This document shows, piece after piece, positions 13,011 through 23,809 of a DNA stretch of 64,000 nt. Origin of the DNA: Alentia gelatinosa (taxonomy: Eukaryota > Annelida > Polychaeta > Phyllodocida > Polynoidae); the NCBI GenBank assembly GCA_950022655.1, contig OX465580.1, positions 44,266,028 to 44,330,027 on the forward strand, given 5' to 3'. Each line of letters starts with the position of its first letter. The first letter of the stretch is position 1. Position numbers and translations under genes: made by a program. Below the pieces are notes generated by a model that was not told the origin of the DNA, did no database searches, and saw only the letters and a list, made by a program, of their open reading frames with translations.

Positions 13011-13191
13011 AAGTGTCCATAGAGAATACATAAGGAGTGTGTATGGGCATACCCGGATATGTTGTATGCTCCGGGTTGCAAAATCCGGCGCATGGGAAAA
13101 AATAGTGCATATGAAAAAATGGTTCGCACCTAAATTAACTATTTAGTATCCACCTTTTCCTGACAAGTGGTATACTATTTATACTAATCAA

Positions 13192-13333
13192 CAATATAGA
13201 CTGGTTTCAGATTAAAGCGGTCGTTTGCCCCTCGGAGTTGCCTCTGCGCAATATACTCGCATACGCTCGGATATTACTGCGCGTCAACTCATCGGAGCAT
13301 ACGGCAGCGTGTATCTGAAGCCAGTCAATATTG
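13192..13333. mobile_element. Small MITE, about 142 bp
   Basis: The left end reads CAATATAGACTGGTTTCAGA at 13,192-13,211. The right end, in reverse complement, reads CAATATTGACTGGCTTCAGA, which is 18 of 20 matching. The interior also has inverted words. No target duplication is certain. Confidence 0.6.
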
Positions 13334-14272
13334 TGTATGAATCCATCTGCTTCATGGGCTTCGCTTTTGGACCTCAATGAGGGGCTTCGCCGGTGGACTC
13401 CACCGACCTTTCAAGACGGTCTCAAGTGCGCTCCCCCATAGCCAGATTCCACAGTGTAATTCTGCAACGTGATGGCCACTTTTTCTGTCCCTTTTTCGAG
13501 AGAGATCATCGTGCAGGTGATTTTGAATTTTATACAATCGCCGTTCGTAGAACCAAATATAATGAGCAAGGACAACCCTTACTTGCGTATCATCTAGTAG
13601 CCTGACGTGACTAATACTTGTCGTGTTTCTGTGACATTTCCCCATCTTGCACTCTTCTTGTACACGGGAAACTGTAGCTGCCGTTGTCCGCATCCATTTA
13701 CAATCATCGGAATTCATTTACCATCACTTTAATCAGCCCGTTCGGATTGTAATTAAAAGAATGTGAAAGAATGTGTAATGTGAGCCAAACTGACGTAGCC
13801 CACACATCTCGCCCTGGTATTAATGTGTACTTCTACGTCTGAAAAGCCAGGTAGGATGGATAGATCCTGAGTTTAAAACGGTGAATGTCAAACGGGGAAT
13901 ATCAAATAAGTAGTATTATTGCGAATTTGAAGGTTATAGTCTATAACTGCGTGAGGTCGCCATATTAAGTGTAAATGGTAGCCATGTAACGATGTATTGC
14001 TGATATATCCAATAGCTCCCTCTGCACTATATCCAATTTTGGATTTGGAGTTCCCGTAAGTATTCCCTGGAGGCTGTCGCAAACAATGACCATTTCTACA
14101 ATTATCGGATATAGGATGTAACCATGGATGTTACCACATATCCATCATAGATATTATTATATACCTATGCACTAAGTCACTCACCATACTGTCTGCTGCT
14201 GGGGGGTTAATTTGTATCGCACGTATTGCGCGATACGCCGTGTAGCATCGTACTTACATACAGATTGCGTCA
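13334..14272. other. Non-coding; one unrecognised open frame
   Basis: A 121-codon open frame on the minus strand (13,352-13,717) has a mixed, protein-like composition with several tryptophans and histidines, but I recognise no family and see no flanking splice or start context. It is left uncalled. The rest is ordinary sequence. Confidence 0.4.
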
Positions 14273-14334
14273 GTGCTTTGAACCATACTACGGAGTGCTT
14301 TGACCATATTACGGAGTGCTTTGAACAAATAACG
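14273..14334 (+). repeat. Three copies of a 21-22 bp tandem repeat
   Basis: GTGCTTTGA starts at 14,273, 14,295 and 14,316, each followed by A/T-rich sequence and TACGGA or AACGCA. It lies directly before the long inverted repeat at 14.4 kb and may belong to that element's left flank. Confidence 0.8.
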
Positions 14335-14394
14335 CATTCTGATTGGCCAAGAGGCTGACAACATGAATCTTGGCAGAAAAATTGCAAATGGCGG

Positions 14395-14832
14395 ACGCCC
14401 TTCACTTCGCGTGTTACGATGCGTCTTACATGTGCAACGCAACGAATTATCATGTGTATCAACCAAATATCGAGGCAACTAACGGGTAGAATTCACCTGA
14501 TACCGTTTAAATAACTGAAATATGCGTATTTGGTCGATAACAACATAGACACTCGCCGAGCGAGCGTAAACAAAGGTGGCCATACGTGTGACGTCATTAG
14601 CGGGGTTTCCCTACGCTCTGGGAAATCCCGACAATGTCATGTCGGCGGCCCCACCGTCAAGCCGGCAAGGCAAGTGATGTTATCGTTCAATATCGCATAT
14701 GTACGCCATTCAAACGGTCTCAGGTTAAAGCTACACGTTAGTTGCTTCGATATTTGGTCAATACACGTGATAACTCGTTACCTTGCGCGTGTCAGACGCA
14801 TCGCAACACGCAAATTGAGGCACTACGAAACC
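14395..14832. mobile_element. Long inverted-repeat element, about 440 bp
   Basis: The left arm (about 14,395-14,548) and right arm (about 14,670-14,832) are reverse complements of each other over about 150 bp with moderate divergence. Landmarks are GCGTGTTACGATGCGTCT / GCGTGTTGCGATGCGTCT, ACCAAATATCGAGGCAACTA / ACCAAATATCGAAGCAACTA and ACCTGATACCGTTT / ACCTGAGACCGTTT. The centre carries a second hairpin, CGGGGTTTCCC ... GGGAAATCCCG, near 14,601-14,630. A TGACGTCA site lies near 14,588 and a CCAAT-type ATTGGCC word near 14,341. No open frame of note is present. Confidence 0.8.
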
Positions 14833-15151
14833 ACGGCGCCATGGTAACTAGAAAACGCTAACTTCACTCTCAGAAGCCGATCTTCCGTTCCGTTTAATCA
14901 CATAAACGAACAGTAGTGATACGATTGGTAATGTAAAAAGTGAATCCGGGTATCTTCACATTCTCCAATCGTAGTTCAGGTCGTTTCACGCTATCGATTC
15001 AAACCAAAAATCTGTTCGGAGAGCAAAATTAACTCGCGCAGGCGCAATTAACTTCCGGGTGAGTCTGGTAATGTACTTGCCGCGCTGAGACGGAGTGATA
15101 GTGTCAACAGAGTCGATTTCGGAGGATTATAACCAATCTAAGGTATATAAT

Positions 15152-15283
15152 AATAAAAAAACATGTTGATGACGCCAGTACGGCTAAACTTATTCTAGGA
15201 GTCGACGATAAATCGTTCTGAACGAGGTCGAACACCTCGAATAAGTTTAGCCGTACTGGCGTCATAACCATGTTTTTTAATAG
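15152..15283. mobile_element. Fold-back element, about 132 bp
   Basis: A perfect 27-bp core beginning ATGACGCCAGTACGGCTAAA lies at 15,169-15,195, and its exact reverse complement at 15,239-15,265. Arms extend outward through CATG and an A/T run to about 44 bp each. The spacer is 43 bp. The arms' near identity suggests a fairly recent origin or a selected palindrome. No target duplication is certain. Confidence 0.85.
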
Positions 15284-15964
15284 TACGTATATCATACCCC
15301 AGCCTATGGATAAATTTATCCCTATCTAACGTCCAGCGATAAAATAACATTAGTTTAGACTTGCAATTGGTAAAGAGAATTTCGCCACTGGAAATCTCAA
15401 TCTTAATGTCTGACAGCATGATTAAGGATGCAATTAAACGATACGCTTGTCACTGTCAGTGATGTCCTCCCCATGGGAAATGAAAATAATTGGAATTTTC
15501 GAAGTTGATGTCGTATTAAAGACTATGCCCGGAGGTCTACCAAGAAGGGATGCGGGCTTTAATGCGAACGTGAGATTGAATATTTGCCTGCACCAAGGAG
15601 GGGTGGGGCTAGCAGAAAACGTGCCTGACGGTTAACCTCTTGTCGCACATGCACAAACAATGTTCAATTAAAGTATAAATCTCAAAATGCCAAAAATTCT
15701 TCTACTTATGAGATTAAAGTTGATAAGCATTCACCAGTAATACTTCATCCCATTTATCATTTTGATTTTCTAAAACACTTCAGCCTTTTATTCAATTCCT
15801 TTATTTCATAGGGGATATATAGAGACTTGATAGGTGTTAATTGGATAACTATGTTTTTTAATCTCCTCATTTTCCCTATCTACGGGAGGGAAATGCGTTC
15901 ATAAAGTATCTAAGGTAAGCATATAAAAGTATATGATTTCGAGAAACATATATCATATCTGTTC
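15284..15964. other. Non-coding gap
   Basis: No recognised gene or repeat. The frame at 15,447-15,635 has no known motif. Confidence 0.45.
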
Positions 15965-17090
15965 CTGAATATGTTCAAAGGACCATTGAACATGAACTCT
16001 GCTTTATGTAGCGAGACAGGTTCTAGTACTGTGACATGGCCATGCATTTGGGGCCCGTGCATCCTTCTATCATATGCAGTGCATTGCGGATACCATTATT
16101 CGGATCATCACAAGCAAAGGTATCTCGGCCACGATCTACCTGGACGACCTCATCATTTTGACCCCGGATGAGGCCACGGTGGCAGCTGCCTATTCCGGAA
16201 ACTTCCCGCGGCCTCCCCGCGGCCGGAGACAAAGCCCAGGAACCAAGCCAGCAGGTCGCCTGGCTCAGTATTAGCATTGACACCAACAACATGGCCCTCT
16301 AGATCACAGAGGCTAAGCAAATAGATGTCAGGAAGCACATGGCAGCCGTCTCTTGGAAAATGTCACTGACCAAGAGACAGCTCCAGTCCATCATCGGGAA
16401 GTTCCTCCACGTTTCAAAGTGCATAAGGGCAAACTACTCGAGGTCCTCCGCTCAATGAGAGGATTCCACTTCAATATTAACTCTGTCATGAAGCAGGACC
16501 TCCATTGGTTCCGCAACTTCGCAGAGGGCTGGAATGGCCACAGCATCACACCTTGAGCACCCCTCTAAGTAATGCATTACCTTTGATGTATGCCTCTCCG
16601 GGGTAGGCGGGACTGATGGCCGCTATGCCTATACCCGTCAGGTCTGCCCGCTGAACTACATTTCAGAGCTTGAGGTTCTCAACACCATCTACACCCTCCA
16701 CACATTCTGTGGGGAGCCGGACCGAGGGACGCACATCAAGGTCTTCTGCAACTTCCGAGGCATGGTACAGTCCAAGCGAGGATGGTCCAGGCATGGCTGC
16801 AGGTGTACCTCATGTTCAAATATATACCAAGGGTCCAGAACACCATTACAGATGCCCTCATCCGTGCCCACCTGTCTCCACCTTCCTTCCAGACTGGACC
16901 CTCACTGGTGGACTTGCATGCCCTTCTGAACATCATGCCCTGTGTACATGCCTCCTTCCTGCATGTGCTTCGCCTACCATGTCAAAACGGCTGGACGAGG
17001 GCAGCTGTCCGGATACCCGAGGCTCGTACCCCAGGCACATCCACAAAAATCCAAGTCATCCAGGCCCTGCTAGCGATGCCCTAGAGCTCG
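15965..17090 (+). pseudogene. DIRS/Ngaro-like reverse transcriptase-RNase H remnant
   Basis: The segment encodes the later part of a retrotransposon polymerase in broken frames. At about 16,072-16,180 the frame reads a helix ending in ATIYLDDLIIL, the catalytic YxDD box of reverse transcriptase. Downstream another frame reads WLSISIDTNNMAL, then TKRQLQSIIGKFLHVSKCIR (about 16,369-16,430), the connection typical of DIRS/Ngaro and related elements. RNase H-like pieces follow: ISELEVLN and HIKVFCNFRGMVQ (about 16,660-16,770), then a frame reading VQNTITDALIRAHLS near 16,830, the usual end of that domain. Internal stops and at least three frame changes make it dead. The second aspartate region reads FCNF rather than the usual FCDN. 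No tyrosine recombinase of this element is seen. Confidence 0.7.
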
Positions 17091-17711
17091 GATGTGGTCC
17101 TCTGTCTAGGCGCCACACCCCCTCAAGTCAATGTACGAGCGATGCCTGTCATTTCCCCCAAAATGCCGGTGATGCCCTCGGAAATGGTCCTTAGCATAGG
17201 CGCCATGCCCCTCTAGTTTACTTACAGGTGATGCCCCTCGTCGCTTCTAACAAGCTGGTGACGTTCGCAGTCATATTCCTGGGCACCACGTCATCTACAG
17301 CCAACCTACGGGCAAAGCCCCTCAGCCAGCAGAGACTGCGGTTCTCTCTCCTCCTCATTCTCAATGTACTGGCACTGGCATTATCAATAACTTCTGATTA
17401 ATAATCTATATTCATAAAAACAACTAAAATACTTGTATTAATTTTTCTGCTACGCTTGAATCCGCCCCCCACACCCCACCGGGAACGAGGAGACGGTTGA
17501 ACCACAGCGAAATCTTTTTTATCACATACTTATATTATCCTACCCCTAATTAAAAGCCGCCATAGACTTAACAGAGGCAAATTTTATGCGGCATGCCATG
17601 ACATAAAGTGCGATTTACGCCTCTAGGGGCATAAAAAAATTGACCAATCAGCGGTAAGGATTTATTCACCTGTGTAAATAGTTCCGGACAAAATTCTGAC
17701 AGCTGTCAGAA
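17091..17711. other. Gap between the retrotransposon remnant and the Crypton
   Basis: The first half is C-rich and may be the decayed 3' part of the retrotransposon, with two similar phrases TAGGCGCCA(C/T)(A/G)CCCC near 17,108 and 17,199. The second half, 17,400-17,711, is the presumed 5' flank and promoter of the Crypton gene, with an ATTGACCAATCAG CCAAT-type site at about 17,638. Confidence 0.45.
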
Positions 17712-19207
17712 ATGGAAAAAGTCGAATCAAACCTGCCCCTTGGGGGCTATTTGGGCTCTGCTTTACACAATATTCTGTACGAAGAAAAAGTAGTAGAAAG
17801 CGAAAAAGAAATTACCTTTAGTGTCGTTTCCGATGACTGGGATGAGTTGTTTGTTGAAGAAGTTAATTCAGACGAAGTACCAGAAGCAGGAATGTCGGAA
17901 TTGCCGTCTGCGAGTGGTGGTGTCGATGAAGTGAACGAAACAGTTAAAGAAACAAAAAAAACAGATACAAGTATGCTAAACGATCAAGTATTGCGAGACT
18001 TCATCAAAAGCAAACGAAACAAAAACACGACTACAAAGACGGATCAGGTACGAGTAATTATCGATATGAAAATAGCTAACATAATTTAATAAGTGTGACT
18101 GCGTTTTTGGCAAGTGACAGTGGAAGGCGGCCGAGATTTTTCTGTGATCTATTTCTAAATAGTTTTCTGTTATTCTTTTTTATATATTTCAGATACCTAC
18201 GAGATAAGGGTTATGCCTTTAGTTTGATGAAGTCGGAGGAATTCCTACCAGCTCGTAACGTAGTGGCCAGTAAAAGAAAGAAGCTCAAACAACAGGGAAA
18301 AGGCAACAAACCTAACGTCTCACAGGCTATAAGTCCAGACGACGAACAGTTATTTTGGAATCGGGTTTGCTGGGCACCACATCACCCAGGGCCTTACAGG
18401 AGACAATTTTTTTTAAATTTTACAAAGGGTTTCGGGTGGCGTGGATGCGATGAGAGTAAAAAATGCTAATTTGGAGATGTTGCTTTAGAAAATGAACGTG
18501 GAAATGAATTTCTTGTGTGGAATGAGTGCACCAGTAAAACACATCCAGGCTTAAAGGGTTCAAATACACGGGCATTTAGTCCTAAGATCTGGGCCACGGG
18601 TGGAGAACGTTGTCCCGTTGAATTGTTTAAGTTGTACATATCGAAAAGGCCTGAAGAAACATGTGCTGATGATTTTGGAATGTTCTTGACAGTGAAACCA
18701 AATGCAGTGCTAACCGATAGAGTGTGTTATATACGAGGTGAAATGGGTTTGAACTACTTGTCAAAAATCATACCGATAATGGCTAAAAAATCAGGTTTAC
18801 AAGGTAAATACAGCAACCACAGCCTACGGAAATCAGTTTGTCAGTCGTTACAAAATGCAAATGTTCCTGCGAACGTGATTTGTCAATTAACAGGACATAA
18901 AAATGTAAATTCTCTTAATCATTACGTGGTTGCCAGCAAAAATCAGCAGCAAGCCATGAGTGCGATTCTAACCGGGGGTAAAAGGCGATCTTCCAAAACC
19001 CTAGCGATAAATCCAAGTCCAGAAAGTTTTGCCATTGAATGTGGTAAATCCGCAAAAATGGCAGCAATATGTGAGTCAGATGTACAGAAAACCGTAGCAG
19101 GAATGTTTGGTTCTGCTACTATAACGGGTAACACGAATGTCACATTGAATTATAATGTCTCAACTCAAAGCCAGGTGAATCTATCGCCAAGATTAACCCA
19201 GATATAA
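17712..19207 (+). pseudogene. Crypton-type tyrosine recombinase gene, degraded
   Basis: The product would be a tyrosine recombinase that cuts and joins DNA through a tyrosine, the enzyme of Crypton DNA transposons and the source of the animal KIAA1958/ZMYM2/QRICH1 group. The first frame (17,712-18,046) is acidic and ends with a DFIKSKRNKNTTTKTDQ-type block. A second segment from 18,193 reads YLRDKGY, then GKGNKPNVSQAIS, and reaches FGWRGCDE, whose Arg (18,440-18,442) fits the first catalytic residue. A TAA at 18,467-18,469 interrupts the frame, which then continues in register to 19,207. The C-terminal core has NHSLRK (His 18,818, Arg 18,827), LTGHKN (His 18,896) and NHY (Tyr 18,923), giving R-HxxR-H-Y. 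Relatives carry about 60-70 residues between the first two segments that are missing here. A GT at 18,048 and an AG at 18,192 look like splice sites but join out of phase, so an internal exon seems lost. AATAAA lies near 19,351 and 19,372. Confidence 0.85.
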
Positions 19208-19379
19208 GATGTTACTTTCAGCGCCTATACTCCAATGCTAGACTAAATGTAGCATGTCAATCGGTGTTGTCTAATCGACCTTGACATTGGCCTATAAAAA
19301 GTTGGTCAGTAACTAAGCAACCATTGTCTGTTTACTTTTTAACATTGTCTTAATAAAGTGATAAGAAGTGCAATAAAGT

Positions 19380-21276
19380 ATTTGCGAGTTGTTTATTTCC
19401 TTATATTAAAACAATTGATATATTTATTACTTTGTAAGGGATTAGAAAATAAATCGTGCAGTGAAAAGATCACGAACTATATTGTTGTCAAAATGCGTAA
19501 GAATCAATCGCGCTGCCATGGCGATAGAAGTGATACAGTCAGTAGCGTCGCTGTACGTCGAAATGAATCATGGAGGAACTAAAATGGAGATATTAGCTTG
19601 TTTTGGGGTAAGTCTTTTTAAATTATTAACATCGTATGTCTTAGGAAAGGGGTAGGATAAATATTAAACCTACTAATTCTTATTAAAATTCAATAAATTG
19701 TATTTGCCCAACCCTTGCCTCTTCTCTTCTATCCAAGGATAGGTCCAAACATTTTTACAAAGCTTCAAGTTTGTGTTATGCTTCATCATGTACATTTTCT
19801 ATCATAAAACCGATCATCTTGCAAAGTGAACAAAGTCTCGTTACCTAAAGTTGGTCTTGATCCGTTTTTTTTCTGTTGTTTTTATTCTTATTGTGTGACT
19901 CATACTTAAGCTGGCTTATCTATTGCCTAACTGATTGACTGTTATATCATATTCAGATAAGATTGCCATCCTTACCTATTTTCTAAAATACCGAATATAC
20001 ATCCAGAAGTCTACTTATTTTGAGAAAAAAAATCATTGAGAATACCTTAAGAAGCTTGACATTGATTTATAAATAGGACCAGAATATGATCCAGTACAAA
20101 GCTGGTGTAATCCTCAGTGTTTGACAAGGAAAAAACTGAGAAACACATTTGAGCAATTTTCCTTGAAGGAATTATCAAACAAACTCAAGAAATACACCTT
20201 CTCATTTTGCCTAAGCTACCCAAAGCGGCCACTGGCAGTACTATCGCCACAGCAAGGACTGGCGAACAAATCCCTACCCCAACCTGTATAATGATATTAG
20301 GGCAACACCACGGTCAGTACCGCACAAGTGCGTAATCTCTCCTGGGGTTTCCTGGGTGGGAACCCTGCCGATATCACCCAAGTAGTTGTTCTTAAAGTAT
20401 TATCGACTCCTGCCACGGGGGTGGAGAGTCAACCTGCAGGCTGTTTATTGATCCTTCTCTACAAGTGACTGAGACGCTTAAAGCGGTTGTCATGAGGTCT
20501 ATAGAGGTTCCAGCCGTCAATGCTAAAGGCGTCCGGGCATCATTTCAGCGTGTTTGCCCATTTCTATTTATTCATCCTATGTGTGTATGCTAGAGGATTG
20601 ATTGTAGGTTGCTAGTCCTGATTGCCAGAGGTAGCTTTTGCGACAATATGTCTGCCACTATAACTATAAAGACGAACGGAAAACATGAATCTGTCACTGT
20701 AACACCATTGGCTCATTTAATCGATAGTAGCGGTAGTGTTCAATACCAAATAACTCAGCAGATTATTTTATTTTGATATCATATAATTCACCACGCCAAT
20801 GTCAGTGAATTAAAAAAATTGTCAGGGAAAATTGGAATTTAATAACAAGGCAACAGATAGACAATTGTCCATATTCAGCGAAAACAGCTATTCCTATATC
20901 AACACATAAAAAACACGGACTATGAACTAATCATAATACGGCTGATGTCATGCTCCAAGCGCGCCCGAGGTAGGGGGCATAAATACGTTAATAGCTGACT
21001 AAGTACCTACGTCTGATATGGTGCTAACAAAGCTTATATGATTAACCACTTTTTAATGATCGAGGAATATGTCATTAGCATAACAGATCCTAGACCACCC
21101 TAGTAGATCTTGTTGGATTTGACCCATGGTCAGGGCAGTCAGTGTCACACTTTGTGTGTTCCCACTCAAACTGCAACTGATCACCCACACCACAATTCCA
21201 TAGAATCATACATTAGATAATCGCGACAGGATGTCTGGAATATTGTTGTCCCTAGTAAACACCATGCGCATAGTCT
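19380..21276. other. Non-coding; possible decayed retrotransposon
   Basis: No certain gene. The segment 20,200-20,620 is GC-richer and may be a decayed part of the DIRS-like element whose RNase H lies just beyond on the minus strand, but I found no motif that proves it. The rest is AT-rich. Confidence 0.4.
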
Positions 21277-21640
21277 TTATTGACGTACCTCTCCCTGTCT
21301 GTAAACACGTAAAACTGGTGTGCTATCTGTAAACTTAGCCATTAAACTCGACCACCTTGATAGAGTCGCAAAAACTGGCCACATCTCTCTCAAATTTATG
21401 GAGTTGTTTTCTTGTAATTCGCCTGGTGGCGCCTCAGCATGGTGACCAATTCTTAGGTCCAGCCCTGTCCATATGCTAGCGAACCAATTTGGGCCGCGGA
21501 TACCACCATGTGCAGAGCTAAATTGTGTTAGTTCTGGTTGAGTTAAAATCCAGACCACCTTGACCCACAAGTTATAGGTATCCCTGCCTCTCCCTGCATA
21601 ACTTTTATGTGTATTTTGAATAAAATAACCATAAAGATAG
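21277..21640 (-). pseudogene. RNase H-like fragment of a DIRS-type retrotransposon
   Basis: The 139-codon minus-strand frame starting at 21,696 ends with the pattern INLREMWPVFATLSRW, followed about 20 residues later by VLRVYRQGEVR. This matches the RNase H-like region of DIRS/Ngaro polyproteins (a 'N-x-x-E-M-W/L-x-x-x-A' helix, then a strand with a 'G-R-S-R' loop). Only this region is recognisable; no reverse transcriptase joins it in frame. It is a short remnant. The assignment rests on remembered pattern similarity. Confidence 0.55.
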
Positions 21641-21699
21641 ACTTTCTTGTCAATTTGGTAAGCTGTGAATACTTCTAGATCAGTATTTCTGCTCACCTA

Positions 21700-22589
21700 T
21701 AAAAAGAAATTCTTGGTCTGAGAGTGAGAATTCGTGGACACGATCTGTGTTAAACCATACAATCTCTAAGTTGGAACAGAGTGGTGACAAAGATGGTGGC
21801 CCATCTAACACCACCAAAGCCCGTCATATACGCATGGGGAAATCTCGACCACAGGTCACCTTAAGTTATCCATGAACCATTCTGGTATTTGAATAACTCC
21901 TAATCAAGTTTATTATTCTTCTGATAAAAGTGCGAGTCCCTTGGATGAGCATCCCTGCTGCAATCAACAAGCCACAAAACGACTGTAACTCCTTCTTTGA
22001 CGCCTTGTCTTTCGTCAAGTAATAAACGAGACAGTTTCCTCCGATGAGAGACTGATATTGATCTCGTTTATATCAATATTTACCACCAAAAACGCCACCT
22101 TTTGTTTGGGGAACCAATTTGTATTCATTTATTTCAAAACCTAGTTCTGTCAGAACTGACTTTAAAGCTTATATAAAGCAATTAGGCTCAGTTAATGAAT
22201 CCAAAAGACTAAGCTCCGCCCAGCATACTCTTAAGCATGCGCAAAGCGGAGCTAACAGGTACAACTTTCAACTGGGAGCAGCGTGGGGCTGTGTGTACCG
22301 GCCACATACATGGTGTGTATAACACTGGCGACCTGTGCGACATACATCCCACTTATGAGTACCAAGTGTAACTCTACAGGCCTGGCTGGACTGCCTCAAA
22401 CTCGGGGCATCCTCAGGGCCCTGTGCACCCTCATATAAGGCCAGAGCCACTGCAGGGAGATCCACTCTACCCAGACAGGTGGGAGAGTGAACATACCTCT
22501 ACCTGTTTACACACAGCCGTAATTACTGACTTATGACAAGCAATACCAGCAGAACACTGGCCACAACAAGAAAATATGGTAACTAATAC
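21700..22589. other. Non-coding; short palindromes
   Basis: Small inverted repeats occur at 22,020-22,075 (ATAAACGAGA / TCTCGTTTAT) and 22,212-22,255 (AGCTCCGC / GCGGAGCT). The cysteine-containing frames around 22,119-22,465 overlap on both strands and I cannot assign either. Confidence 0.4.
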
Positions 22590-23036
22590 AATATGCACTA
22601 TATCTATGTATATCTGTGTACCTGTATCTGAGTATCTCTATTTACACAGGATAATCTCACTGTATTGTGCACGTTTTATAATGGATTTGCAAGGCCAGGT
22701 GAGAGAAGTTTGGCAGGGGCAGTGAGCCATGACATGGGGGTCAAGGTTGTATTAGTTCTGTAAAGGTTATTTGTAAACATGATATTTGTTGGAGGGAGGG
22801 GAGGTATCTATGTAACTCTGTGTACATGTGTCTCTCTATATATCTGTATGTGTATCTGTGTATCTTTGTCTGTGAATCTCATTCTGTCAGTGCATGTATC
22901 GGTGTGCATGTGACTGTCAGTGTGTGTCTGTATATAGTCTGTCTGTCTATCCATGCATCTGGCTATTTATCTAAATATCTATGTACAGGTGATATTATAT
23001 ATATATATATAAACATATATATATATATATATATTT
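22590..23036 (+). repeat. Degenerate TATCTGTG-type microsatellite and (AT)n
   Basis: TATCT, GTAT, CTGTGT and related words run irregularly from 22,590 to 22,990, with a break at 22,660-22,800. The block ends in an AT dinucleotide run at about 22,995-23,034. Open frames over it are low-complexity artefacts. Confidence 0.85.
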
Positions 23037-23239
23037 ATGGAAAACGATTCATAATACTGCATGTAATAACTCTTTGGGGATTCATGTAATATAAGATCTA
23101 CCCTCCATACTTCACCTGCAGCTCCCACCCTGTGGACTGACCACCATGCCCCTGAGTGTGGCTCCTATATACCCCCACACAGTGCAGACTGCGACATGGG
23201 GACGGGGTGAGCGGTCAGTGGCAGGTGCTTCACACACAG

Positions 23240-23268
23240 GCCGCCCTCTCACACAGTGAGAGGGCGGC
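23240..23268. repeat. Perfect 13-bp GC-rich hairpin
   Basis: GCCGCCCTCTCAC, loop ACA, then GTGAGAGGGCGGC, followed by a T-rich stretch. It would form a very stable stem in RNA or extruded DNA. It is longer and more GC-rich than the animal histone mRNA stem-loop and lacks that motif's flanks, so I do not call it that. Confidence 0.85.
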
Positions 23269-23369
23269 GTTATTTCTTTTGAAATTATCATTAAGATTAA
23301 TTTCCGTATTTCAGCTTTAAAATCCCTGACCGCTCCTCAAATAGAGATTCAGATTCACCTAGGTTCCAC

Positions 23370-23640
23370 AAAATCGTCCAGTTAGCAACATATTCTAGAG
23401 ACTTCTCTTCCTCTCAACACCTGTACTAAAAATTTACTCAATTGAGTAAAAACCTATGGGTTATAATGTAAACCGAATGACAGACAACAATCTACTAAAT
23501 ATTCCTTCCTCCCATCGAATTCCCAGATTATACCTTGATATGCTCGATGGTCTGGGTCAATCTCCTCGACTAAGATGGACGACATTTGCTCAAGATATTC
23601 CGGCTGTAAAATAGAGTCATACTTTTCTTCGCACATTTCC
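23370..23640 (-). pseudogene. DIRS-like reverse transcriptase fragment
   Basis: Read on the minus strand, the 117-codon frame ends with GIIWEFDGRKEYLV followed by LSFGLHYNP. This matches the RT region 'LGF-x-WEFDG-x-x-x-Y-x-V-x-x-LPFGL-x-x-x-P' of DIRS/Ngaro-like elements. After one stop codon the same frame continues with VFTQLSKFLVQVL and, 12 codons later, LDDF preceded by a second stop where the first residue of YxDD would be. Two stops in this short stretch make it dead. Its upstream part, 23,640-23,807, is not recognised. Confidence 0.65.
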
Positions 23641-23809
23641 CAAAACACGCATGGATTCAACTGTGACCGACACCCGTCGTCCAAGTAATGCTGACCATTA
23701 CAGATACCGTTACATAACCTGTCTAGCCACACCGGTTCAGTGGTTAACAGTTTCTTGTAAAAATGTGGAAGAAGAGGGAATTCAGTGAAAAGTGAAAGTT
23801 GCCACAAAT

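Noticed and set aside
16670..17194. 174-codon plus-strand open frame
   Set aside because: Its protein is a frame shadow of the RNase H remnant; the recognisable motifs are in the other frames.
22820..23089. 89-codon cysteine-rich plus-strand frame
   Set aside because: It is a translation of a degenerate TATCTGTG microsatellite and an AT run.
23240..23268. Histone mRNA 3' stem-loop
   Set aside because: The stem is 13 bp and the loop 3 bases, whereas the histone element has a 6-bp stem and 4-base loop; no histone gene is nearby.
23640..23807. A YLDD-like word upstream of the DIRS-like fragment, suggesting a permuted reverse transcriptase
   Set aside because: The expected order is met by the downstream stretch (WEFDG, FGL, then LDD after a stop), so the upstream word is probably chance.
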